DNA of 64,000 nt from Plantago ovata (lineage: Eukaryota > Streptophyta > Magnoliopsida > Lamiales > Plantaginaceae). The DNA is taken from contig CM051457.1 of assembly GCA_028274465.1 (NCBI GenBank), positions 29,733,313-29,797,312 of the forward strand. The letters are read 5' to 3'. The notes beneath the pieces were generated by a model. The model was given only the letters and a program-made list of their open reading frames with translations, ran no database searches and was not told the origin of the DNA. Both the position numbers and the translations under genes were made by a program. Within the stretch, counting starts at the first letter, position 1; every line of letters begins with the position of its first letter. Shown one piece after another: positions 11,308 to 22,915 of this stretch.

Positions 11308-11780
11308 TGCTTGGTAAAAAATGGGAAAACATCTAATAATGTGTTTTAAATGGACATTTTATCATCGATAAAACACTGTTCAAAGTGTTAAGTTGATGTG
11401 TTTTTAGGCTATTTTGGCAAAATGTCTAATTTAGCCTTACTTGTTTTTGCTGCATTTACATTTTTATAAGTGAAAATGCGCTTTGACTTTGCTAATTTAG
11501 AAATTGGTGATAATTGAAGAGGCGCTTAGTCATCAATTGAATCACATTAGGATAAGGGACAAATTGGGTAACTACAAGTGTGTTTACGGGGGCGGAATAG
11601 TCCTTTTAGGTGGGCTGAAAAAACAGACTTGGATGTAAAACCACAACCTTTGCCCATCCCCCCCCCCCCCGGGTTTTGAAACACATCACTGGACGTAAAA
11701 ACTGGGTTTTCAAAACCCTTTTACACGTAAAAAGAGGCTGTCTGGAACAACTTCGCACACCTTTCGTTTTTTACCAAGCA
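11308..11780. mobile_element. MITE-like element with terminal inverted repeats
   Basis: The left end TGCTTGGTAAAAAATG and right end CGTTTTTTACCAAGCA are inverse copies over about 16 bp, 473 bp apart. The interior holds no protein frame but has a poly-C run at about 11659-11670. I see no matching flanking duplication, so the superfamily is open. Confidence 0.5.
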
Positions 11781-12504
11781 ACGGGTTTTGCCTCGGTTAA
11801 CGCATGTTTAACTGTGAAATACACAAACCAATCACGCACCAAATGAAAATGAGGAATTTTAGATAACACCGTTTTACTTTTAAAAAAAAAAACTGAACTA
11901 TTGCATGTAAGTCTTTCTCCGACAATCATCCCCTCTCAAACATCCCCTCTACTCCCACGTCAATTTCTATTTGCTCACACCCAAATATAAAAAATACTCT
12001 ATGTTGAAGATAAAAGTATTTTTATGAGCAATCACATGAGAAACTATATGGTTAGGTGAGTAAAACTCTTAGGTTCTACATTGTACATTTATGAAAGAGT
12101 TAACCAGTCACCTTATAGAATTAGTTGCTTGTATAGGAGATTAGTCAAAATCCTTGTAATTTTTATTTCAAAGATCTTACAAAGCAAGGACGCCTCCATC
12201 AGCAAAAGAGATCGACATTGAAGATTGGATCAGAATGCTACGACACAGCTAATCCTAGTATTGTACTCCAGTAAGCAATAGTTTCGATATGTCATTAACA
12301 AATAACAAGCGTTCCTATTTCGGCAGCTTTCTGAAAAGAGGGGATTCCCTCATACCCTGCATATACTATCCATAGAAACGAAGTATGTGAAAGTTGAAGT
12401 TATACACGGATTCATGCATCATGCAGAGTAGGAAGGAACCCTAGAATTCGATCCTATACAAATATACATGTATCCCCTTAAAATACCTTGTAAGGGAAGA
12501 ATGT

Positions 12505-13790
12505 TATTCAATCTTATATATTGAATTTAGGTCATACTCTTAAGCGATGTGGGATGGGTTTAACACGTCCCCTCACGTGTAGTCCGGTATGAACACCGGG
12601 TCTTACAACGTGGACAATGAATGCCGGAATATACATCGGCTCAAACCCAACACGGATGACCATCATCGACCTGGGCCTGCTCTGATACCATATTAAAATT
12701 GGACAATCATCCCCTTAAAAGGGGGAAGATGGCTCAAGTCTAATATGTTGAATTCAGGTCCTACTCTTAAACGATATGGGATGAGGTTTAAAAACATGCA
12801 TGGTACATCGGCTCAAAGCCAACACGGATGACCATCATCGACCTGGGCCTGCTCTGATACCATATTAGAATTGGACCATCATCCCCTTAAAAGGGGGAAG
12901 ATGGCCCAAGTCTAATATGTTGAATTCAGGTCCTACTCTTAAACGATATGGGATGAGGTTTAACAACATGCATGGTACATCGGCTCAAAGCCAACACGGA
13001 TGACCATCATCGACCTGGGCCAACACGGATGAGGTTTAACAACATGCATGGTACATCGGCTCAAAGCCAACACGGATGACCATCATCGACCTGGGCCAAC
13101 ACGGATGACCATCATCGACCTGGACCTGCTCTGATACCATATTAGAATTGGACCATCATCCCCTTAAAAGGGGAAGATGGCCCAAGTCTAATATGTTGAA
13201 TTCAGGTCCTACTCTTAAACGATATGGGATGAGGTTTAACAACATGCATGGTACATCGGCTCAAAGCCAACACGGATGACCATCATCGACCTGGGCCTGC
13301 TCTGATACCATATTAGAATTGGACCATCATCCCCTTAAAAGGGGGAAGATGGCCCAAGTCTAATATGTTGAATTCAGGTCCTACTCTTAAACGATATGGG
13401 GTGAGGTTTAACAACATGCATGGTACATCGGCTCAAAGCCAACACGGATGACCATCATCGACCTGGGCCAACACGGATGACCATCATCGACCTGGACCTG
13501 CTCTGATACCATATTAGAATTGGACCATCATCCCCTTAAAAGGGGGAAGATGGCCCAAGTCTAATATGTTGAATTCAGGTCCTACTCTTAAACGATATGG
13601 GATGAGGTTTAACAACATGCATGGTACATCGGCTCAAAGCCAACACGGATGACCATCATCGACCTGGGCCTGCTCTGATACCATATTAGAATTGGACCAT
13701 CATCCCCTTAAAAGAGGAAAGATAACCCAAGTCTAATATGTTGAATTCAAGTCTTAATCTTAAACGATGTGGGATGAGATTTAACAAGGT
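12505..13790 (-). mobile_element. tandem array of a TRIM-like LTR retroelement
   Basis: A unit of 172 bp recurs. On the minus strand it contains TGGTATCAGAGC, the primer-binding site complementary to plant initiator methionine tRNA, at 12679, 12851, 13128, 13299, 13500 and 13672 (plus-strand starts of the inverse). Each site abuts an LTR-like segment of about 105-110 bp that begins TGTTGTTAAACCTCATCCCA and ends TTCTAATA, and is followed by an interior of about 60 bp. Such very short LTR-interior-LTR elements without coding capacity are TRIM/SMART elements. Six sites and seven LTR-like segments in one orientation indicate growth by unequal recombination between LTRs. The first unit (about 12534-12751) is 45 bp longer than the others and has a distinct interior. 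Two units carry extra 29-bp or 104-bp internal duplications. Confidence 0.8.
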
Positions 13791-14545
13791 GTATTTCTAT
13801 ATCTATAAAAATGAAAAAGTTGAGTTCTCTAGAGTTGTATCACATGGAAGTTGAAGTCCACATTTACAGCTTTTAGCCACAGTCCACATGATTGTTACTT
13901 CATCATCACCCCCTGGCCTGCCGTGTATCTTTTCTTTTTCTTTATGTTATTTAATTATCAAAATGTTTTCATTCCCCAACATTAGTTTCTCAATGACTGT
14001 CGGAGTATATATATGAACCAAAATTTGGCATCAAATTACATTTCTTTGCGCATTCCTTCCCTTCTAAACTTTTTTCAGCGCCTTCCTTAATTTCAATGTT
14101 TGTTAAAAGGTTTTGATTTGTATAATGAAGGATTAACGACATAAGAATTGTAATATCTTCTTAACTTAAATGGTTGTGGTGATGTCAAAAAATACCCCTC
14201 CATTTAACTCTACTATCTCTAATTTTGAATACATGTAAGCGGATTAGTATTACCGATTAATTTTTTGTCAGATCGAGTTTGGATAAACATACCCGAAGGG
14301 AGCTATAAAATGAGAATGCAAGTAGTGATCCCATTCTTTGTGGTGCAAGTGTTGTATTTATAGGGCAACCTCTTGTATGGGCTCGGGTATGAACTTGACT
14401 GGCTTTGCTGATGGACCAAGTGGATTGAGCATGTATCTAGTTAGTAAGTGGATTCGGTGTTGGACCTTAGTTTGTTTTATCAGTTTGACACTTCTTGTAT
14501 ATGGATAATAAAGACCTTAGCTTTTAGAGTGATTATTCGTAGAGT

Positions 14546-14951
14546 GTGTTTGGTAATTGGAGGTAATTCATGATCCTTACCTCCAATTACCATGTTTGTA
14601 TGAACAAGTTCGAGACAAATAGATATCATGGTGAAATTAGGTAATTTCTCCGAAAACTTTAAAGAACCCCGTCGGTTTGACCTCAAATTAATCACAATTC
14701 ATTACGAAAAAAATAATTTTAAAAATTATATTATAAAAATATAAAAAATATTTTTTTATTATATAATTTTTAAAATTAAAATTTTCACCATTAATTTATT
14801 TGAGGTTAACATAACAAAATTAAATAGGGATTTTGGAAGTTCAAACCTCTGACTACCATGAATTAGGTATAATTTGGTGATGACAAAAAGACTGTAATGC
14901 GGCTAATGCCCCTAAAACACCTAAAAAGAACTCCAACCAAAGTACCAAACA
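14546..14951. mobile_element. probable MITE with an internal hairpin
   Basis: The ends are GTTTGGTAATTGG (left) and CCAAAGTACCAAAC (right), roughly inverse to each other about 400 bp apart. Just inside the left end, GGTAATTGGAGGTAA is followed after 10 bp by its exact inverse TTACCTCCAATTACC. No coding capacity is seen, and no clear target duplication was found. Confidence 0.4.
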
Positions 14952-17042
14952 TGATAGTATATTACTTCAATTACCCTCACAAACACCTAGTTTAAGCCCG
15001 AATGGAATTACCTAGCTAGGTATTTTCACTCCCAAAAGACAGTTCAAAACTTCAAACTAAACACACTAGTATTATGCACTTGCATATAGTTTGAGGCCTT
15101 GAACCTTGCTAACTTTTATACTAGGAAAGCCTATATTCTCTTCGTCTAAAAATTGATTATTTTAAGTTCAATTCAGATCAGATCAATTTTGTTCAGATTT
15201 GTCTAATAGTATTTTGTACTACAAATAAGTTCAGTTCAAGTCCATTTAGTTCAGATCAGTTCAATTCAACTTTGTTCAGATGAGGAGAACAGAGCCTAAG
15301 TGAAGAACCAATATGTTGAGCAATCTATCCGGTAGTGTAGAGTGAATGCTCTAATAAAATTAATTTTTTATATTCAACTTGAGGCTCTAATTAAAGTGAT
15401 TTTACAACTAGCCTAGCGCTGTTTTTTTTTTAAACGTCAAATCTAACATTTACTACTTCTATTCTTCAAATAACATTAAGCACATCACTATTTTGTACTA
15501 ACAACTTATACGGTTATACCTATTGTTAAACGAATTCAACCCTTAACTTTGTATTTTGCATCAAAGTCTAGCGAGGTTAAGGTTATGACAATGTAATGAT
15601 TATTTTGTAAAAAAAATTGAAAGTATAGTATTATATTGGTATAAACCGTATAATCTACAATCATATACCTCATCATCAAATAATTTATTCACATGGCAAT
15701 TATATTCATCATTATTAAGCTGCAATTACAGTACCAATTTGCTGTAATACTAGTACAAAATTTTGAAATAATTTGGCCCAATCTTTATAAGACCTGCTAG
15801 GCTGCCAAACCCAAAAATATTCTGAATTTGTGGATTAGGTGAAAACAATGGCCCAAAAAAACAGCTAAACAGATGATAATGATAAAATGTGACACTCTGT
15901 TTTCAAGATAAGAACAAACCAGAAACAGACAACTCACTACCTGTCTCTATCATCTTTCGCTCTTTCCAGAACACTCTCAAGTATCAACGGTAACCCACGG
16001 ACCCCTAATCCCACTAATTTACAATATTCTAGTAGTACTAGTCTATAGTCTCTACTCTCTGCTCTCTAGTCCCCCCAACATTTTAAAATACTAATTATCA
16101 TTAACTAACTAATCTTCTATATTATCCTTGATTAATTCTCTGTCACCTCAATAATTGTCCTCTGCCACATACTTCCATTTATGCTTTAGCTGCAATAAAG
16201 CATAATCCTTTATTCGAAGCTAAACAAAAGAAAGGGGAAATTGCACCAAGTCACCCCTACATTTGAAAATTCAAAAGGTGCGCCACTATATGAATCTAAT
16301 TTGTACCCATATTTACCTTTTAGTTCGTTTTCTTATATAGTTTATTTTTATTCTTTTGACAAATTTATAGTATCTTACACCTTTATTGTATTGTACCACA
16401 CACACTATATAAATATTAAAAAAAAAATTCAAAAAGTGAAAGTAAACCTTTTAAAAAAAAAAACGAATAAGTATCTAATTCACACTCTCACCATTTTAAG
16501 TTATTTTAGAGGTTTTGATAAGGTAATGTACTTTCCAAATTTTCTTCGCCTACGGAACTATCAGTTTGATGCTAATTTAAAAGTGTGGCGTGTGCACAAC
16601 AATTCATAAACAATGTGATCGTAAGTCGACCATGTAGCTCAAGAAATGAGCATATTGTGTGTCTTGTAGGTTTGATGACATTCTACCGCCGCGCGCGTCT
16701 ATAGTGTAACTAAGTTATATTTTTCTCATTTAGAGAAAATTGTTTGAATTTCTCTAGTTCAATTAAGCTACATCAATGTTTTAAAACGTAGGTCTATAAA
16801 TTAAAACATCAACAAAAATCACAATAAAATTACATAAAACATATCATATCATGTAGTTCGAACTAAAATAACATTCATTAACCATGTGAATTTCTAAAAC
16901 ACACCGTGGTTAAATTTCTCGGTTAAAGCAAACATGGCGTCTCTATGACAAGATTCAAAACCTTAAGGGTGGATGCTACAAACTGAAAAGATCCAGGGGC
17001 TTGACACAATAATATTTGCAACAAAGGAAATGACTTTCCAAC
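14952..17042. other. gene-free stretch upstream of the aquaporin
   Basis: AT-rich. A frame at 16241-16609 is low-complexity and has no recognisable domain. The last 100 bp or so is the presumed promoter and leader region of the PIP1 gene. Confidence 0.4.
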
Positions 17043-17049
17043 TATAAAA
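17043..17049 (+). promoter_or_regulatory. TATA box of the PIP1 aquaporin gene
   Basis: TATAAAA lies 114 bp before the start codon of the aquaporin gene, giving a leader of about 80 nt. Confidence 0.6.
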
Positions 17050-17156
17050 TCCACCTCACACTCTATCCCCTTACCAACAACAACACCATCTCTCCCTTTA
17101 AAACTACTCAAAGCATTTATTACCAAAACAGAACAGAAAAAGCAAAGCATTCACTA

Positions 17157-18862
17157 ATGGCGGAGAACAAGGAAGAAGATGTTAAGCTCGGAGCCAACAA
17201 GTACAGAGAGACCCAGCCCCTTGGCACAGCCGCTCAGACAGATAAGGACTACAAGGAGCCACCGCCAGCTCCTCTGTTTGAGCCTGGTGAGTTGAAATCA
17301 TGGTCCTTTTACAGAGCTGGTATTGCTGAGTTCATGGCCACTTTCTTGTTCCTCTACATCACTGTCTTAACGGTCATGGGTGTCAATAGAGCACCCAACA
17401 AGTGTGCCTCCGTGGGTATTCAGGGTATTGCTTGGGCCTTTGGTGGTATGATCTTTGCCCTTGTCTACTGTACTGCTGGTATCTCAGGTTAGTCACTATT
17501 CTTTTTCTTTTACTCTGTTTTGCTTTTAGGCTACTAGATCTGCTTCTCTATGTTAAGCTGAAGTGTTATATTTTTGTGGGCTTTGTTATAGTGTGCTAAT
17601 TTTCTTGAAGTTGGTGTTGTTTCACTAGATCTAAGGTCATGGGTTGTTTGTTTCTAGTTTAGCTTTGTTTTGGAAGAAAGATTAAATTTTGAGACTGCTT
17701 TTTAGAACATCTTATACAAGTTCATATGCTGGTTTGTGGGTTGTTTCTAAATTAATCTTGGTTTTTGTTAACTATCAAGAATCTTGGCTTTTATGGGTTG
17801 TTTCTAGTTTAGCTTTTGAGTGAACATAGGCCTTTTTCAAGGATCTTGGTTTATGGGTTGTTTCTAGTATAGATTTTCATGAAGAGTCTTGACACTACTA
17901 GTACTACTACTACTACCTATAATTTGTGGTTGAAGTTCATGAAGTGAAAATCAAACTGAATAATTTATGTATGGTGAAAACAGGAGGACACATCAACCCA
18001 GCAGTGACCTTTGGACTATTCTTGGCAAGGAAGCTGTCCTTGACCAGGGCTTTGTTCTACATAGTGATGCAGTGCCTTGGTGCTATCTGTGGAGCTGGTG
18101 TAGTGAAGGGTTTCAGTGGTTCTACAAACTACGAGACTCTTCACGGTGGAGCTAACTTTGTTGCACATGGTTACACCAAGGGTGATGGTCTTGGTGCTGA
18201 GATTATTGGTACTTTTGTCCTTGTCTACACCGTTTTCTCTGCTACTGATGCCAAGAGAAACGCCAGAGACTCACATGTTCCTGTATGTCACATCTTTTCT
18301 CTAATTATCTCTTTTAGTTCTACATAATGTGTTGTCTTTGTCTTTGTGTGCTTTTCAAGATTGAACCGTTACAAGTTAAAATGGTAGGAAAGAATTGTGT
18401 TTTGAGAAGCATTTTCATGTGAGCAAATTAGTACATGTCCTTTTCATGTGTGTGTAGTGTGGCACAAGAACCTTCATTTGTTGTTATCAAATCGAATAAC
18501 GCATGAATTGCACAACTGTGCAGCTATTGGCTCCTCTCCCAATCGGGTTCGCTGTGTTCTTGGTTCATTTGGCCACCATCCCCATCACCGGCACCGGTAT
18601 TAACCCTGCTAGGAGTCTCGGAGCTGCCATCATCTACAACAGGGATCACGCTTGGGATGACCACGTAAGTTTTCTGCGAATAAACATACACGCCAAATCA
18701 GTTTGAGTTTACATGTCTTAAAGAATGTATTGAATTGTAATTGACCGAGTTTGTTTGACATTGCAGTGGATCTTCTGGGTTGGACCATTCATCGGAGCAG
18801 CTCTTGCAGCCGTGTACCACCAGATTGTGATCAGAGCCATTCCTTTCAAGAGCAGGGCGTGA
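17157..18862 (+). CDS. PIP1: plasma-membrane aquaporin, PIP1 subfamily, four exons
   Basis: The exons are 17157-17487, 17984-18282, 18524-18664 and 18767-18862, all GT-AG and in phase, giving 288 residues. Plant PIP genes usually have this four-exon layout. The protein forms tetrameric water channels in the plasma membrane, and PIP1 members often need PIP2 partners to reach it. Both pore motifs are intact: [11 protein letters not shown] (NPA at 115-117) and [12 protein letters not shown] (NPA at 237-239). His225, Thr234 and Arg240 fit the water-selective aromatic/arginine filter. The long charged N-terminus ([12 protein letters not shown]...) and short C-terminus (IPFKSRA) separate PIP1 from PIP2, whose N-terminus is shorter and C-terminus longer. 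The first intron (496 bp) has internal repeats of TTTATGGGTTGTTTCTAGT. No damage is visible. Confidence 0.95.
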
Positions 18863-19544
18863 AAAGTTCAGACCATGTTTTCTTTCTAGTCGTCTTTTAT
18901 TATTAGCATTATCTATCATTGCTTTATCTGTTGTTTGAACTTTGAAGTTTGATTCCATTCTCTCTATGTATTGTGGCACCTTGTGTTGTAAATTATGATG
19001 AGGCTATGTATTTATCTATAAGAAACTTGGAAATGATGAATGAACCAGAAGTGTGTTTTATGACCGACTTTATCGCTTGCAGCTTTATATTCCATCACGA
19101 TTCTATCTCCTTTCGATTTTTCACCCGTGAGCTGATAGTTTATCATCATTGTCTTCGGTTGATGACAACATGAAAGTGAAACTGAGCTATGGCTTTGGAT
19201 TCGATTACTATCTTTGTTACAAAACCGGATGGAACTGAATCAAACGGTATGTGAAAACAACCACGGCCCACCAACGTGATTAAAACTAAAACTGCTCTGA
19301 GATTCACGAAGCATGGACAGCGGAGAACATTGTTCATTTTTCGAGTAACTATCTTGCAACTTCGTGGATGGCAGTCAAGTTCTTTTATCAACATATGGAA
19401 GAATTAGGGTTTCCTCGATACTAGGAGACCATCCTCTCACCGTAGCCGGTATGTTTCACATTGAAATCTACAATAAGACGGTAAGACCCTTATGATTGAT
19501 TTTCTCAAAAATTAGAAAAGTACTCACTTAAATCATCAAATATA

Positions 19545-21690
19545 GTTTCTAATTCTGTTCACACGGAGGCAGTGTTGGCATAGCCAACCAACCTCTTCAA
19601 AGTGTCTACATTTACAACTCACTTCGATTTCACCAGATGGATGCCTTATGAATAGCACACCTGAAATGTCTTGTGGATTGTCATCTGGGTAGACATCATA
19701 CAACACCTTTTCGCCAATTATTACGGATACACAGTTGTAGTCTCTAGTGTTTTCCTGAATTCCCTTTGAAAGTACTTGAAAATTTTGAGTGTATATACCT
19801 GGAAAGAGGAAACTTACATAAAATGTGTGAGATCATGGGATATATAGTTGAGATCATGAGAGTTTTAGTTGAAGAATCATAGAAGTTTTACATGTGCAAC
19901 ATGCTTCACAAGAGCATTTTTAGAGGTAATCTTTGGGGTAGAATTAGTGTTCTTGTGCTCTTTATGCTTTTTATTTGTTCTCCCGCGGTTGATCACTACA
20001 TCGAAGAGCCTGAAGAATTGTGTGAGAGGCATATTTTTGTTGGCTTTGAATAAAATGACATTGTTTGTATTGCTTTTTAACGAGCCAAGCCGAGCCGAGT
20101 ATTGCTGGGGCTTGGCACGTTAACGAAGCGAGCCTGATTTCAGGCTCTAGCTCGTTAACAAATGAGCTAAGCTCGGCTCGTCTAACGAAGAGAGCTTAAT
20201 TCCATGCTCAAGCTCGATTCATTTGGCTCGAGCTCGGCTCATTTGTCTTAGTTCGTTTGTTAAAATAACATGAAAAATATGTTCAAATATTAAATAAAAT
20301 ATAAACAAATTCAAAATTATGCATTACAATCAACTCCCAAATGATGAAATCATTAAAGTCTAACAAAATGCAAATATAATCAATTCAAGCCATTAATCTC
20401 AAACTTAAATCATAACTTATAATATACTAATACTACTAGTAATCTACATGATATCGAGCCTTACCGAGTACTCGCGAGCTCGGGTCGTTAATGGAACGAG
20501 CCTAAGTTTAGGCTCGATCTCGGCTCGAAAACAATATCGAGCCAAGCCGAGTACTCGATAAGGCCTGATTCGCGTAACAACACTAATTGCTTGTACTCTC
20601 ACTCCTTTGATACTCTCACTCCTTTGATTGGATAGTATTCCAGCTGAAAAGAAGGTCTTGCTTAGGGCAGGCGACCACTTATCCTTTAGAGAATACAGTT
20701 GATCGAACCAAGATTCATTTTCAAGCTCAAATTCACAAATCATTCCAGAAAAGTACTCTTCAAATTCTTACTCATTTGACAACCCATAGATGCATATATT
20801 GAAAACTTCATTGAAATTGTTATCATGCCTAAGATTGCACAATTTTTTAATGCATGTTTGGCACAAGTGCCAAACACACAACCTGTGTCTGGTCTCATCA
20901 TCAAAAACCTATACAGTACGTGATCATGGAATCAGTAAGAAACATATAATGTTTGAGTTCATTGGGGATATTGGTGAAATCATGGAGGTATACAGATCAT
21001 GGAGTCTTTTTCCTAGCTCATTCATGTGAATAAAGTAGATATAATGTACTATATATGTAAGAAAAAGTATATTGACAGTTTTCATATGTGAATATTTTAA
21101 AGTTGAGATCATGGGATATATATATAGATGCTATCAGGGGATAGATTAGTAATAACATAATACATGATCGATTGCTTTTACAATTGTTGAATCCTAATTA
21201 GTGAAAATTGTGATTGGCTTCTTATTCCCTATTGCCTTCATAAAATCTTCCATAAGCCATATAAACAATATAGTACTCTCATTTGCATTGAACGTGCAAG
21301 TGAACATTACATTGTTCCAGTGGTTGTTTACACCCACAAAATGGTGCACAAATCAGGCCATATTTGTTTGTTCTGAATGTTGTGGCGAATATAATCAGAC
21401 ACATCGCCATAAAGCTCATATTCATTCACTCATTCTTCATTATTGAGTCTCTCTAGAAGGTTGCACATTCTGTCTTTGTCATCCAATTTGTGTGTAATAA
21501 AATTGTGGATGAATGTCGTTTCTTTGCTTCAGCATGTCTAACACACACGGTGCATCTACACTACGTTCTGTAACAACAGATGTACTTGATATGATCCCTT
21601 TGAATGTTCCCAACATGCTCTTCCCCAGCAGCTACTGCCATATACTTGAAGTCGTTTGTTGACTTTAACATTGCTCTATCCATCATTTTT
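19545..21690 (-). pseudogene. FAR1-RELATED SEQUENCE (MULE-derived) pseudogene
   Basis: Fragments of a FAR1/FRS protein run in order down the minus strand in shifting frames. NDIHPQFYYTQ lies near 21500. Near 21330, FRTNKYG and APF are readable in a neighbouring frame. ETRHRLCVWHLCQ lies near 20870, and ENESWFDQLYSLKDKWSPAL with NQRSESIKGV at 20620-20740. MPLTQFFRLFDVVINRGRTN lies near 20000, and a SWIM zinc-finger remnant VSCKCRHFEEVGWLCQH near 19600. These match the order of the MULE-type transposase domain and C-terminal SWIM domain of FAR1-family regulators, which derive from a Mutator-like transposase. Stops and frameshifts occur throughout, and a 510-bp insertion lies between the SESIKGV and PLTQFF blocks. 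The N-terminal FAR1 DNA-binding domain was not found. Confidence 0.8.
20076..20585. mobile_element. 510-bp non-autonomous insertion inside the FRS pseudogene
   Basis: The insertion is rich in GAGCC/GGCTCG words arranged as inverted repeats (for example CGAGCCAAGCCGAG near both ends). It is flanked by a direct 7-bp repeat ATTGCTT (20069-20075 and 20586-20592). The minus-strand end begins TAGTGTTGTTACGCG, which resembles a hAT terminus; the other end is less clear. Ignoring the insertion and one copy of the repeat brings the two FRS fragments next to each other in the expected order. A related decayed sequence lies at about 345-715. Confidence 0.6.
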
Positions 21691-21739
21691 ATAAGCCAAA
21701 GTTTACGGAGAGACCAGCCTTTACTAAATCAATGGAAAG

Positions 21740-21920
21740 ACCTGATTTTTTAACTTAAGTTGTTTGTCCGGTCGGTCAAACCACTCGCGGTATGGTTTTA
21801 AGAGGTCATGGTGTGATTTTAAGTTGTTAGTATCAAAATTTTTCGTTATGTCATTTGGTGTGATTTTAAGAGATGATGTGATGGTTTTAAGAAGCCAAAG
21901 TATGGTTTTAAGATAATTTG
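21740..21920. repeat. short TGGTTTTAAGA-rich repeat cluster
   Basis: The words TGGTTTTAAGA and TGTGATTTTAAG recur at irregular 25-55 bp spacing, about six times. No frame or secondary structure stands out. Confidence 0.45.
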
Positions 21921-22607
21921 TTATAATTTTAATTCATGTCTACCTATGTAAAATTAGCCCTTAAAAATATATCGAAGAAATATTATCTCCCCACGCACTA
22001 TAATAGATTAGAAATATTATCGCACCCAAAGCATCTTAAATCTCAATGTCGCCTAAAGAAAAAAATTATGAAAGCGACCATGAACATAAAAAAAAAAAAT
22101 CCATTATTATACTTGTATAAAGTGATACTCTTTTATATATAGAAGCTGCCCTAACTAAACCGCATCAGTCATATAATATAACAAATCTCCACATCAACGG
22201 TTAGCTAGAGATATGAAAGTCATATTTAATTTGTCACAGGTTTGTTTTTCCATTCATGTTGTAATTAATTTATCTTTTTAAAGAAAAATGATGTTGATTT
22301 CAAAGATATACACGAGAACAATAACACACTATATTCTCTTCGTTTAAATAGAATTAAACTAAATTTACTTTTAATATAATGGGTCTATAAAAATAATTAA
22401 GTACATTTGAACTGAATTGAACAGATCCTAACACATCGCAATCTATAAACACATATCCATCTATAAAGTTAAAATGAGACTGGGCTTTCACTAAAATTTC
22501 CATTATATAGAGCAAATTTCATCCTCTAAAAGAATCATGCTAGAAAATTGTAAAAGTCTAGAAAACATTTTATACTTATAAAATGATATGTATCCGCTAA
22601 TCGTAAT

Positions 22608-22915
22608 ATGCATTTAATTAGGGATCTAATGGATTCGATCGGTAAGTTTGCATTTAAGTATCGGATTGATCCAGTAGTATATAGATCAAATCACAAATGC
22701 GGATTTTTTTTCACTTCGTTAGCAAGTAGCAACAGATATATAGAAAATTTGGTACGACCCATTAGCATACAGATCAGATCACGAATGCAAATTTTTTTAA
22801 TTCGTTAGAGGCAGATTGAATTCGATCCGATCCGTTAGCGTACATATGAGAGCACGAATGCAATTTTTTTTCTCTTGTCAATTTGTTAGGAGCACGTAAA
22901 ATTTGCTGATATGCA
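22608..22915. repeat. degenerate three-copy tandem repeat, 75-90 bp
   Basis: Units beginning near 22667, 22756 and 22830 share GATCCATTAGCATACAGATC-like, CACGAATGCAAATTTTTTT-like and TTCGTTAG-like blocks in the same order. The units have diverged by substitutions and small indels. No coding frame is conserved. Confidence 0.5.

Noticed and set aside
12505..13790. CRISPR-like array
   Set aside because: Units are 172 bp with LTR and primer-binding-site structure and no unique spacers; this is a plant genome.
16241..16609. 122-codon plus-strand frame upstream of the aquaporin
   Set aside because: Low-complexity, Lys/Tyr/Phe-rich translation of AT-rich DNA, with no domain or splice support.
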